From CAVSWT01 sp963731745 (GTDB lineage: Bacteria; Bacteroidota; Ignavibacteria; Ignavibacteriales; Ignavibacteriaceae), in NCBI GenBank assembly GCA_963731745.1, contig CAVSWT010000028.1:1-64000 (forward strand): a DNA stretch of 64,000 bases, written 5' to 3'. The notes under the pieces were generated by a model, which saw only the letters and a list, made by a program, of their open reading frames with translations, did no database searches and was not told the DNA's origin. A program made the translations under genes and the position numbers. This document shows, in pieces, positions 56,501 to 64,000 of the stretch; within the stretch, counting starts at the first letter, position 1, and each line of letters opens with the position of its first letter.

Positions 56501-57339
56501 GCTGATGTAATTACTTTAATAGAATCAACCTCAGCTTCATTCAATCTATCTAAATCTTCTTCGGTTATGACACTGTCTTTGGTTAAAAATATTTCACCGG
56601 TTGACATATCAAAAACATCTGTCGCAGTGGTTCGACCGATGTATTTTTCCATTTTTGCTTTTTTAACATCAATCTCTTCAACAAGATTAAATAAATTTAA
56701 AATTTCTTCATTAGTAGCATAACCAAGTGCTCTAAGTAGAGTAGTTGCCGGGAATTTCTTTCTTCTATCTATATAAACATACATTACATAGTTTATATCC
56801 GTAGCAAATTCAACCCAGGACCCTCTTAAAGGAATTATTCTTGCAGAATAAATTGGAGTGCCATTTGGATGAACTGTTTGCGAAAATGCAACACCCGGTG
56901 AACGATGCAATTGTGAAACGACAACTCTTTCGGCACCATTTATTACGAATGTTCCTTTATCTGTCATGAATGGAAGATTACCAAGATAGACTTCTTGCTC
57001 AACGCTATTGACAAATTCTTCGGTTTCAGCATCTTTTGTTGAAAGACGAAGTTTTCCTTTTAGTGGTGCGGCAAAAGTTAAACCACGCTCAACGCATTCC
57101 AAAACAGAATAACGCGGCTTTTCAATTGAGTATTCGATAAAATCTAATCTGTAATTTTCCTTATTATCATGTATAGGAAAATTAGAAGTGAATACCATCT
57201 GAAGACCTTTGTTTTCTCTTTTACCTGGAGCAACATTCTGCTGTACGAACTCTTCAAAAGTATCTTTTTGAATGCTCAACAAATTCGGAGCTTCAAGTAC
57301 AGTGGGAATTTTGCCAAAGGAAATTCTAGTATTATCCAA
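53581..57339 (-). CDS. rpoB: RNA polymerase beta subunit
   Basis: 1252 residues. The rifampicin-binding cluster ([23 protein letters not shown], given in part, then [22 protein letters not shown]) keeps the sensitive-type Asp, His and Ser residues. Other landmarks are [35 protein letters not shown] and the C-terminal [18 protein letters not shown]. An attenuator-like hairpin lies between rplL and this gene. Confidence 0.98.
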   Translation of the reverse strand: [1252 protein letters not shown]

Positions 57340-57413
57340 TTGTAAACCTCCAATTAATTTTCATTTTTCTTTTCAAATCTTTCTAATCTGTAACATCGAA
57401 TACATAAATACAT

Positions 57414-57451
57414 AATATAAAAAGAGATAAGGCGGACTTCACCGTCTTATC
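57414..57451 (-). terminator. Attenuator-like hairpin between rplL and rpoB
   Basis: GATAAGACGG and CCGCCTTATC form a 10-bp stem with one A-C mismatch around TGAAGT, followed by TCTTTTTAT on the minus strand. It lies 75 nt upstream of rpoB. The place matches the partial terminator known between rplL and rpoB in enterobacteria, which makes ribosomal proteins more abundant than polymerase. Confidence 0.65.
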
Positions 57452-57488
57452 ACTTTTAATTAAATCACGATAATATAAATACTTAATG

Positions 57489-57863
57489 TTATTTTAATTC
57501 TACTGTAGCGCCAGCTTCTTCAAACTCTTTTTTAAGTTTTTCAGCTTCATCTTTAGAAATTGCCTCTTTAACTGCTTTTGGCGCGGAGTCTACTAAATCT
57601 TTTGCTTCTTTTAAGCCTAATCCTGTATGTGCCCTCACAACTTTAATAACATTAATTTTCTTATCTCCTGCAGATAATAAAATTACATCAAATTCAGTTT
57701 TTTCTTCTACTGGAGCGCCAGCGGCTGGTGCAGCACCTGCTGCCATTACCGGAGCTGCGGCTGTAACACCGAATTCATCTTCTAATGCTGTTTTTAATTC
57801 AGATGCTTCTACAAGCGAAAGCGTTTTAATTTTTTCAACGATTTCAGATATTTTTTCTGACAT
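57489..57863 (-). CDS. rplL: 50S ribosomal protein L7/L12
   Basis: 124 residues: N-terminal dimerisation domain (IVEKIKTLSLVEASELKTAL), Ala/Pro-rich hinge, and the factor-binding C-terminal domain (KINVIKVVRAHTGLGLKEAKDLVD). It forms the flexible stalk with L10. Canonical place after rplJ. Confidence 0.97.
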   Translation of the reverse strand: MSEKISEIVEKIKTLSLVEASELKTALEDEFGVTAAAPVMAAGAAPAAGAPVEEKTEFDVILLSAGDKKINVIKVVRAHTGLGLKEAKDLVDSAPKAVKEAISKDEAEKLKKEFEEAGATVELK

Positions 57864-57906
57864 TTATAGTCTCCTAATTATTTTATTCTTTGTATACATT
57901 TTAAAA

Positions 57907-58431
57907 TTAAGCAGCTTCTCTTTTAGAAATTTGATCAACTACGCTAACCAAATCTCTCATTACTGCGTTAATAGCACCAACAATACCTGATGCAGGGGCG
58001 TTTATACTGCTTAAAATTCCTGCTATTATTTCACTTTTTGACGGAAGAGAAGCTAACTCAACGAGTTTACTTCCATCATAATATTGATCTTCAATATAAC
58101 AGGCTTTTAAAGCAAGCTTTTGGTTTGCATCAAAATATTTTTTTATAATTTTTGCCGGGGCTACAGAATTATCGCCAGATGCAAATGCATACCCGGTCAT
58201 TCCTATTAAGTGATCTGTTAGTTTATCAAATTTTCCAGATTCATCTAAAGCACGTTTGAATAAAGTATTTTTAAATACCTTATATTTGACGCCTTCTTTA
58301 CGGAATTCGTTCCGAATTTCACTTATATCGGCAACAGAAATTCCTGCATAATCCGTTAGATAAACAGCAGAAGAATTGTCGATAACCTCTTTCATTTCTG
58401 AAATGAGATCAGCTTTTTCATTCTTGTTCAT
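57907..58431 (-). CDS. rplJ: 50S ribosomal protein L10
   Basis: 174 residues: EMKEVIDNSSAVYLTDYAGI, EFRKEGVKYKVFKNTLFKRA, and a C-terminal helix for L7/L12 dimers. It is the stalk base and, in many bacteria, represses its own mRNA. A small hairpin lies in the 83-bp leader behind rplA. Confidence 0.97.
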   Translation of the reverse strand: MNKNEKADLISEMKEVIDNSSAVYLTDYAGISVADISEIRNEFRKEGVKYKVFKNTLFKRALDESGKFDKLTDHLIGMTGYAFASGDNSVAPAKIIKKYFDANQKLALKACYIEDQYYDGSKLVELASLPSKSEIIAGILSSINAPASGIVGAINAVMRDLVSVVDQISKREAA

Positions 58432-58464
58432 GTTTCTCCAATACCAGATTTTAAATTAAACAAG

Positions 58465-58488
58465 TCTAATAGAAGCATTTTTATTAGA
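58465..58488 (-). promoter_or_regulatory. Hairpin in the rplJ leader
   Basis: TCTAATA and TATTAGA form a 7-bp stem around a 10-nt loop about 35-57 nt upstream of rplJ. An L10-binding regulatory leader is expected here from other bacteria, but this short AU-rich stem alone is weak evidence. Confidence 0.35.
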
Positions 58489-58514
58489 GTGCGTAAACTT
58501 TTTATTATAGATTA

Positions 58515-59207
58515 TTAAACTGCAACTTCGTCTTTTGAAATTTTTAGTCCAGGACCCATTGTGCTGGATAAAAACAAACTTTTAACATACTGCCCTTTAG
58601 CGGATGATGGTTTAAGTTTTACAATAGTATTCAAAAAAGCATTTGTATTTTCAACTAAATTATCTGTTTCAAAATTTAATTTTCCGAGTGAAGTGTGAAT
58701 AATTCCGGCTTTTTCTACACGGAATTCAATTTTACCTGCTTTCACTTCTTTAACCGCTTTTGCAACATCCATTGTTACCGTACCGCTTTTAGGATTGGGC
58801 ATCAATCCTTTTGGGCCTAAAATTCTTCCTAATTTTCCTAGATCTGCCATAGAATCGGGAGTTGAAACGATAACATCAACATCAGTCCATCCCTCTTTAA
58901 TTTTCTCAAGATATTCTTCAAATCCAGCATAATCAGCACCGGCATCCAAAGCTTCTTGCGCCTTAGCACCTTTGGCAATCACTAAAACCCTAACAGATTT
59001 TCCAGTTCCATGGGGTAATGATACAGTACCTCTAATCATTTGGTCAGCATGGCGAGGATCTACACCTAACCTAATTGCACAGTCTAAAGATTCTTTAAAT
59101 TTAACTTTAGAATTATCCTTTAAGGTTTGAATTGCTTCAGCAATCGAATATTCTTTTTTAATATCAATTGCCTCACTTATAGCTTTATTTCTTTTAGATT
59201 TTTGCAT
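58515..59207 (-). CDS. rplA: 50S ribosomal protein L1
   Basis: 230 residues: SIAEAIQTLKDNSKVKFKESLDCAIRLGVD, VRVLVIAKG, and LGRILGPKGLMPNPKSGTVT in domain II. It forms the mobile stalk at the E site. Canonical place between rplK and rplJ. Confidence 0.97.
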   Translation of the reverse strand: MQKSKRNKAISEAIDIKKEYSIAEAIQTLKDNSKVKFKESLDCAIRLGVDPRHADQMIRGTVSLPHGTGKSVRVLVIAKGAKAQEALDAGADYAGFEEYLEKIKEGWTDVDVIVSTPDSMADLGKLGRILGPKGLMPNPKSGTVTMDVAKAVKEVKAGKIEFRVEKAGIIHTSLGKLNFETDNLVENTNAFLNTIVKLKPSSAKGQYVKSLFLSSTMGPGLKISKDEVAV

Positions 59208-59245
59208 TGAATCACCGTCAAATTTTCATTTAGTAATTTTCTTAA

Positions 59246-59671
59246 TTAATCTTCTACTGTAATGCCCATGCTTCTTGCAGTACCGGCAACCATACTCATT
59301 GCATGTTCAATATCAAACGCATTTAAGTCAGGCATTTTTAATTCAGCAATTTCTTTTACCTGTGAGTTAGAAACTTTTGCAATTTTATTTCTGTTTGGTT
59401 CCGCAGACCCGCTTTGCACTTTTGCTGCTCTCTTTAATAAAACAGCTGCAGGTGGAGTTTTGGTTATAAAAGTAAAAGATTTATCACTAAAAACAGTAAT
59501 AACAACAGGAATAATCAAACCGTCTTTATCAGAAGTTCTTGCATTAAACTGTTTACAGAATTCCATTATGTTAACGCCTTTTTGCCCTAAAGCAGGACCA
59601 ACCGGCGGTGAAGGATTAGCTTTACCTGCAGGAATTTGTAACTTAATGTATCCAGTTATTTTTTTAGCCAT
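59246..59671 (-). CDS. rplK: 50S ribosomal protein L11
   Basis: 141 residues: YIKLQIPAGKANPSPPVGPALGQKGVNIMEF with the Pro-rich thiostrepton-binding N-terminal domain, and the C-terminal RNA-binding domain ending SMVAGTARSMGI. Canonical place after nusG. Confidence 0.97.
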   Translation of the reverse strand: MAKKITGYIKLQIPAGKANPSPPVGPALGQKGVNIMEFCKQFNARTSDKDGLIIPVVITVFSDKSFTFITKTPPAAVLLKRAAKVQSGSAEPNRNKIAKVSNSQVKEIAELKMPDLNAFDIEHAMSMVAGTARSMGITVED

Positions 59672-59697
59672 TTGTTTACCTACGAATAAATTCTAAA

Positions 59698-60234
59698 TTA
59701 TTTTTCTAATTCTGCTTGAACAAAATCGATTTCAACGGGAGTCTTTCTTCCAAATATTGAAACCATAACTTTTATTTTCATTTTTTCTTCATTCACTTCT
59801 TCAATAGTTCCTGTGAAGTTGTTGAATGGTCCATCAATAATTTTAACAAGATCACCGCTTCTAAAAATCGTTTCCATTCTTTCACTATTTTCATCTTGAG
59901 TGATTCTACCAACAATTCGTTTCACTTCTTCCGGCTGCAAAGGATTAGGATTATTTCTAGTACCCAAAAAACCCATTACAGAAGGAGTGTTTAGAATAAA
60001 ATCCTTGACTTGATTATCTAGATCGGCTTGTACTAATATATAGCCTGGAAAAAAGTTTTTAGTTTTACTTTTCTTTTTGCCGTCTTTTACCTCAAAAACT
60101 TTTTCTGTAGGAACAAGGATTTCCTCTATTTTTGCTCTAATCTGTTCATTGTCATTCAATTCAGTTTCAAGAAGATTTTTAACCTTATTTTCATGTCCCG
60201 AAAAAGTTCTAACTACATACCATTTTTGTTCCAT
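59698..60234 (-). CDS. nusG: Transcription antitermination/elongation factor NusG
   Basis: 178 residues: NGN domain (KWYVVRTFSGHENKVKNLLE, FFPGYILVQ) binding the polymerase clamp, and the KOW domain (GDLVKIIDGPFNNFTGTIEEVN) binding Rho or S10. It follows secE by 8 bp. Confidence 0.97.
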   Translation of the reverse strand: MEQKWYVVRTFSGHENKVKNLLETELNDNEQIRAKIEEILVPTEKVFEVKDGKKKSKTKNFFPGYILVQADLDNQVKDFILNTPSVMGFLGTRNNPNPLQPEEVKRIVGRITQDENSERMETIFRSGDLVKIIDGPFNNFTGTIEEVNEEKMKIKVMVSIFGRKTPVEIDFVQAELEK

Positions 60235-60242
60235 AACTAATC

Positions 60243-60428
60243 TTACCTAAAAATCCCTTGAAATACTTGGTTAATAGCTAGGTCAATCACATATGTAAAA
60301 GCCGCAATAATTAAACAAACAACAATTACAACTGTAGTGGATTCTTTTAATTCTGCCGTTGTTGGCCAGGTAACTTTTTTCATTTCTTTCACTACATCCT
60401 GAAAAAAGCCTATTATTTTATCTTTCAT
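60243..60428 (-). CDS. secE: Protein translocase subunit SecE
   Basis: 61 residues with the amphipathic helix FFQDVVKEMKKVTWPTTAELKEST and a single C-terminal transmembrane helix. This is the short bacterial SecE that clamps SecY. It lies between tRNA-Trp and nusG as in many bacteria. Confidence 0.96.
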   Translation of the reverse strand: MKDKIIGFFQDVVKEMKKVTWPTTAELKESTTVVIVVCLIIAAFTYVIDLAINQVFQGIFR

Positions 60429-60453
60429 AACAATATACTTTATGTTTAGTCAG

Positions 60454-60526
60454 CACGCCAGGAGGGACTCGAACCCCCAACCTGCGGTTTTGGAGACCGC
60501 TGCTCTACCAATTGAGCCACTGGCGT
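60454..60526 (-). tRNA. tRNA-Trp (anticodon CCA)
   Basis: Cloverleaf on the minus strand: acceptor ACGCCAG/CTGGCGT, D arm GGCTCAATTGGTAGAGC, anticodon stem GCGGT/ACCGC with loop CTCCAAA, T arm with GGTTCGAGTCC, discriminator G. CCA is not encoded. It sits directly upstream of secE, its usual neighbour. Confidence 0.95.
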
Positions 60527-60540
60527 AGCTAAAAAAATTA

Positions 60541-60690
60541 TTATTTAGTTTCTTTATGAATAGTATGCTTCTTGTCCCAGCGGCAATATTTCTTAAACTC
60601 AACTCTGCCGGAATGAAGTTTTTTGTTTTTAGTAGTAGTGTAGTTTCGTCTTTTACACTCAGTACATTCTAATGTTATTATATCTCTCAT
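60541..60690 (-). CDS. rpmG: 50S ribosomal protein L33
   Basis: 49 residues: MRDIITLECTECKRRNYTTTKN, then KKLHSGRVEFKKYCRWDKKHTIHKETK (given in parts). The first CxxC of the zinc knuckle is present, but the second pair has only one Cys, so zinc binding is doubtful. It lies between tRNA-Thr and tRNA-Trp. Confidence 0.93.
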   Translation of the reverse strand: MRDIITLECTECKRRNYTTTKNKKLHSGRVEFKKYCRWDKKHTIHKETK

Positions 60691-60764
60691 AGCACTTTTA
60701 ATATTTAATTTATTTTTATTTGATCATCCCAATTATACCGGGCCCGATCATATAAGTTCTTTTG

Positions 60765-60824
<60 letters not shown>

Positions 60825-60837
<13 letters not shown>

Positions 60838-60862
60838 ATTCAATTAGAGCTGCATCAGCATT
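60825..60862. repeat. Direct repeat of the tRNA-Thr 5' end
   Basis: GAGCTACATCAGCATT (60825-60840, overlapping the tRNA 5' end) is repeated as GAGCTGCATCAGCATT (60847-60862) with one mismatch. The second copy has no tRNA body and looks like a remnant of tRNA gene duplication. Confidence 0.6.
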
Positions 60863-60905
60863 TAGATTTTCAAAATTTTTATGAACATCAATTACTCAAT
60901 TGTTG

Positions 60906-60979
60906 AGCGGGAGACGGGACTCGAACCCGCGACCAACAGCTTGGAAGGCTGTGACTCTAGCCAACTGAGTTACTCCCGC
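60906..60979 (-). tRNA. tRNA-Gly (anticodon UCC)
   Basis: Minus strand: acceptor GCGGGAG/CTCCCGC, D arm AACTCAGTTGGCTAGAGT, anticodon stem ACAGC/GCTGT with loop CTTCCAA (anticodon TCC), T arm GCGGG-TTCGAGT-CCCGT. CCA is not encoded. Confidence 0.95.
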
Positions 60980-61221
60980 AGCTTTCAATTTCTTTTTTAG
61001 AAATTCAATCAATTTTTTTTAGAACCAACTGCGAACCTGCAAATAATTCTGATTTAATTGAATGACTTCAGCGAACTTGCCGAATGTCAGTCAGTCTGAG
61101 TTACTTAAGCAGGAATCTCATTTAAAATCTCAGTAATAAAAAGAGCAAAAAAATAAGGGAACTATAAAAAAGTGATTTCAATATTCCCTTCAGTCAATAT
61201 ATCATCAGCAAAATTAAAGAG

Positions 61222-61305
61222 TGGGCGGCGAGGGATTCGAACCCCCAAAGGCGTCAGCCAACGGATTTACAGTCCGCCCCGGCTCTCCAACTCCGGCGTC
61301 CGCCC
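61222..61305 (-). tRNA. tRNA-Tyr (anticodon GUA)
   Basis: A class II tRNA with long variable arm on the minus strand: acceptor GGGCGGA/GCCGCCC (last pair mismatched), anticodon loop CTGTAAA (anticodon GTA), variable stem around TGGCTGACGCC, T arm with TTCGAAT, discriminator A. It is the first gene of the tRNA/rpmG/secE/nusG transcript. Confidence 0.92.
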
Positions 61306-61325
61306 ATTTTTAGAAACGAGCATCA

Positions 61326-61354
61326 AATATATTTGTATTTCAAGAAAAATGCAA
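61326..61354 (-). promoter_or_regulatory. Promoter for the tRNA-Tyr to rpoBC operon
   Basis: On the minus strand TTGCAT (plus 61349-61354) and TATATT (plus 61326-61331) are 17 bp apart, ending about 20 nt before the mature 5' end of tRNA-Tyr. A start point near 61319 would leave a short leader for RNase P removal. Confidence 0.7.
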
Positions 61355-61469
61355 ATCTAAAAAGAAGTAACATTTAGGATTTTTTTATATCGGGAAGAGA
61401 ATTAGATTAATTGTTGCACAAAATTAAGTGTTTGAACATTCAAAACCAAAACTATTATTGATACACTTA

Positions 61470-61958
61470 CTACAATAAAAACAAATATCCTATCTCGGAT
61501 ATTAATTTCGGTTTCTTAAAATTCCCGGTACCCAATACGGCTCCAATTTGTAATAACAATCCTTGCCAAGAAATTGAATAAGCCGGGCCAAAATAAAATG
61601 AGTAATTTAGTTTATCATAAAAAGTTGGACTTGAATCATAATATGCAAAAAACCCATTATTATTTATTTTTTTATTGTGTGAATAACCAAATATTAAAGT
61701 CAGTTCATGTTTAAAAATTTTGTTATGCATAAAAATGTATGATAAATCCAATTGAGCACCATACTTACCGCTAAACCACGCTCCACCGGAAAGTCTTAAA
61801 CCAAAATTTGCTGATTCAACACTTGCTGCAAGATTAAAATCATTCGGCAATCCGAGAGTAATTCCCCAATAATAATTTAATTTATCGGCATCACTTTTTT
61901 GTTGTGAGTATAAGTTAAATGAAGAAATCACAAAAATGAAAATAAAAAAATTTTTCAT
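61470..61958 (-). CDS. Outer-membrane-type secreted protein, unknown function
   Basis: 162 residues with a signal peptide (MKNFFIFIFVISSFNLYSQQ) and alternating hydrophobic/polar strands rich in Tyr, Phe and Gly, such as FGLRLSGGAWFSGKYGAQLDLSY, ending with a Leu-rich strand. This suggests a small beta-barrel or porin-like protein. I do not recognise a family. It follows comM by 9 bp and is likely co-transcribed. Confidence 0.65.
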   Translation of the reverse strand: MKNFFIFIFVISSFNLYSQQKSDADKLNYYWGITLGLPNDFNLAASVESANFGLRLSGGAWFSGKYGAQLDLSYIFMHNKIFKHELTLIFGYSHNKKINNNGFFAYYDSSPTFYDKLNYSFYFGPAYSISWQGLLLQIGAVLGTGNFKKPKLISEIGYLFLL

Positions 61959-61967
61959 TTTAGAAAT

Positions 61968-63506
61968 TCAATGCTTCCACAATTCCCTATCCAAACTTCT
62001 ATACTGAATTGCTTCGCTGATATGCTGCGGTAAAATATTTTCCGAATTTTCTAAATCCGCAATTGTGCGGCTAACTTTTAAAATTCTATCATAAGCTCTT
62101 GCGGATAAGCCAAGTTTTGTCATAGCCATTTTTAATAATTCAGCTCCGGCAGAATCCAATTTACAAAACTGTCTTACTTCTTTTGAACCCATATCAGCGT
62201 TATTAAAAATATGTTTTGTTTTCTCAAATCTTTTATATTGAATTTCTCTTGCTTTGATTACTCTTTTCCTAATATCGGCTGATGGTTCACTTTTGGTTTC
62301 TGTAGAAAGTTCTTTGTATTTAACAGCAGGAACTTCAATATGAATATCAATTCTATCCAGCAAAGGACCCGATATTTTCGCCATATATCTTTGAATTTGA
62401 GGAGGTGCGCAAGTACACTCTTTAGTTGGGTCTGTAAAAAATCCGCAGGGACAAGGATTCATAGCTGAAGCAAGCATAAAGTTTGCAGGAAATTCTAAAG
62501 ATAATTTTGAGCGGCTTACAGTTACTTTCGCATCTTCCAATGGCTGGCGTAAAACCTCTAAAACATTTTTTTTGAATTCGGGCAGTTCATCTAAAAATAA
62601 AACTCCATGATGAGCATAAGAAACTTCGCCGGGACGTGGGAAAGAACCGCCTCCAACTAAAGCGGCATCACTTACAGTATGGTGCGGACTTCTGTAAGGC
62701 CGTTCTGTAATTAACGCCTGATCTTTTGCCAAAATTCCGGCGATGGAATGAATTTTTGTAGTTTCCAACGCTTCTTCAAATGTCATAGGCGGAAGAATTG
62801 AAGGAATTCGTTTTGCCAGCATTGTTTTTCCTGAACCTGGAGGGCCAATCATTAAAATATTATGTGAACCGGCTGCAGCTACTTCTAAAGCACGCTTTAC
62901 ATTTTCCTGGCCTTTAACATCCGAAAAATCTAAGTGATAGGAATTAACTCTAGAAAAAATTTCATCTCTATTTGTATAAACCTTTTCTTTTTGTATTTCT
63001 CCATTTAAAAATTGAACAACTTCAAAAAGATTTTCCATTCCATAAACTTCAATTCCATCAACGATAGAGGCTTCTTTTGACGATTCAGTGGGAAGAATTA
63101 TTCTTTTAATATTATTTTTCTTTGCTTCAACAGAAATTGGTAAAGCGCCTTTTATGGGACGAATTTTCCCATCTAAAGAAAGCTCCCCTAAGAATACTGT
63201 ATCTTCCAACCAATCGGCTTTTACTTTTTCAATGGCTGCAAGCAGGCCTATTGCAATAGGTAAATCAAATGAACTTCCTTCTTTTTTAATATCGGCAGGA
63301 GCAAGATTGACAGTTATTTTTTTTAATGGGAATTCAAAACCGCTGTTTTTAATTGCTGCCGTAACACGTTCACGGCTTTCTTTAACAGCATTGTCAGGCA
63401 ATCCAACAATAGTAAAAGAAGGTATTTGTTTTTCACAATGTGTTTCTACTTCAACAAGATATGCATCGATCCCGTATGTAGCGCTGGATAAAACTTTTGA
63501 AAGCAT
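61968..63506 (-). CDS. comM: YifB/ComM family AAA+ ATPase (Mg chelatase-like)
   Basis: 512 residues. The N-terminal domain (LSSATYGIDAYLVEVETHCE, GLPDNAVKESRERV, VNLAPADIKKEGSSFDLPIA) is a Lon-like ChlI domain. The AAA+ core has Walker A GPPGSGKT, Walker B VLFLDELPEF and the Cys motif NPCPCGFF. The C-terminal Mg_chelatase_C is complete. ComM in competent bacteria is a branch-migration helicase that helps integrate incoming DNA; a similar role is inferred here. Confidence 0.94.
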   Translation of the reverse strand: MLSKVLSSATYGIDAYLVEVETHCEKQIPSFTIVGLPDNAVKESRERVTAAIKNSGFEFPLKKITVNLAPADIKKEGSSFDLPIAIGLLAAIEKVKADWLEDTVFLGELSLDGKIRPIKGALPISVEAKKNNIKRIILPTESSKEASIVDGIEVYGMENLFEVVQFLNGEIQKEKVYTNRDEIFSRVNSYHLDFSDVKGQENVKRALEVAAAGSHNILMIGPPGSGKTMLAKRIPSILPPMTFEEALETTKIHSIAGILAKDQALITERPYRSPHHTVSDAALVGGGSFPRPGEVSYAHHGVLFLDELPEFKKNVLEVLRQPLEDAKVTVSRSKLSLEFPANFMLASAMNPCPCGFFTDPTKECTCAPPQIQRYMAKISGPLLDRIDIHIEVPAVKYKELSTETKSEPSADIRKRVIKAREIQYKRFEKTKHIFNNADMGSKEVRQFCKLDSAGAELLKMAMTKLGLSARAYDRILKVSRTIADLENSENILPQHISEAIQYRSLDRELWKH

Positions 63507-63695
63507 TTCGAAGAATTTATAATTATTAATGTAAAATGAATAATGAACAATAATTCTAAATTAGACATTAATCATTTTACATTCAAAGATTATTTGATTG
63601 TTTAACTGCGGAATTGTCTGATTGTTTTATTGTCAAATTGTGGATTGGTAATGAAGCAATAGTAACTAAACGATTAATCAATTTAGCAATAAAAC

Positions 63696-64000
63696 TCATT
63701 CTTCAACCAGCAAGCCTTCAAGCTTCATAATCTTTAACGCATTTGTTGTTGGGCAGGGGCCGAGATTAATCTTATAATCAAAAAGCATCTTCCCGTTTTC
63801 TACTTCTTCTTTAAAATGATAATTCCTTACTTTTCCAATTGTTTCAGATAGCTTAACAAGTTCAAGGTCGTGTGTAGCGATAGCTCCAACAGCATTTGAT
63901 TTTGCAAGCTGTTTAATGTACATAGAGCTTCCTTTGAGCCTTTCAATATTATTTGTCCCCCGAAAAATTTCGTCGATTAGAAAAAATACCGGGTAATCGG
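63696..64000 (-). CDS. MutS-family ATPase, C-terminal part (5' end beyond the window)
   Basis: The frame is open to the window edge and starts inside the ATPase domain. It shows Walker B YPVFFLIDEIFRGTNN, then ERLKGSSMYIKQLA, the conserved ATHDLELVKL and a C-terminal NLGPCPTTNALKIMKLEGL. This arrangement matches MutS-type domain V, more like the small MutS-related proteins of Bacteroidota than the full repair MutS, but the missing N-terminus prevents a firm call. About 190 bp of AT-rich spacer with TTGT-rich short repeats separates it from comM. Confidence 0.85.
   Translation of the reverse strand, partial: DYPVFFLIDEIFRGTNNIERLKGSSMYIKQLAKSNAVGAIATHDLELVKLSETIGKVRNYHFKEEVENGKMLFDYKINLGPCPTTNALKIMKLEGLLVEE

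Overview
The window is AT-rich chromosomal DNA that most likely comes from an Ignavibacteria-type bacterium of the Bacteroidota/Chlorobi group. Three things suggest this. There are type IX secretion (T9SS) C-terminal sorting domains of the NYPNPFNP...GVYFYTL kind. The primary sigma factor is short (284 aa), as in Bacteroidota. The ribosomal proteins have Bacteroidota-like features. The lineage is an inference from protein character; no phylogeny was run.

Layout. Positions 1-6.5 kb hold accessory and surface genes: T9SS cargo proteins (an Asp-box/BNR propeller and a four-CHRD-domain protein), a decayed sorting-domain remnant, and two tandem serine beta-lactamase-like hydrolases that both carry frame lesions. 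6.6-12.8 kb holds prfA and a four-gene signalling cassette on the minus strand: PAS histidine kinase, sigma-54 response regulator, STAS protein, and a REC-REC-PP2C phosphatase. 13.2-14.7 kb holds a cation diffusion facilitator, two tiny tandem lipoproteins and a small membrane protein. 14.8-23.4 kb holds a DUF4175-like giant coiled-coil membrane protein with a DUF4159 partner, an EVE-domain protein and the B12-dependent ribonucleotide reductase nrdJ. 23.5-25.8 kb is an operon of two microcompartment vertex (EutN/CcmL) proteins, the primary sigma factor and an NlpC/P60 lipoprotein. 26-29.7 kb holds deoB (frameshifted), a GAF/degenerate-GGDEF membrane protein and the ribosome-assembly GTPase ysxC/engB.

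From 29.8 to 61.3 kb all genes lie on the minus strand and form one information-processing supercluster. In transcription order: tRNA-Tyr, tRNA-Gly, tRNA-Thr, rpmG, tRNA-Trp, secE, nusG, rplKAJL, rpoBC | rpsL, rpsG, fusA, tuf | rpsJ, rplCDWB, rpsS, rplV, rpsC, rplP, rpmC, rpsQ, rplNXE, rpsNH, rplFR, tRNA-Gln, rpsE, rpmD, rplO, secY, map, infA, rpmJ, rpsMKD, rpoA, rplQ. Hairpin terminators follow rpoC, tuf and rplQ, and an attenuator-like hairpin separates rplL from rpoB. Four upstream regions carry the same promoter layout, TTGnnn-17 bp-TATATT. 61.4-64 kb holds an outer-membrane-type protein, a comM/yifB ATPase and the 3' end of a MutS-family gene cut by the window edge.

Most notable points: rplC, an essential gene, is broken by a single-base homopolymer indel, so the similar lesions in deoB, the BNR protein and one hydrolase may be sequence errors. 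A tRNA-Gln gene sits inside the spc operon. Two micro-lipoproteins would mature to 6 and 10 residues with a shared Cys-x2-aromatic-Cys-Asn pattern. Two BMC vertex genes lacking any visible shell gene share an apparent operon with the primary sigma factor.
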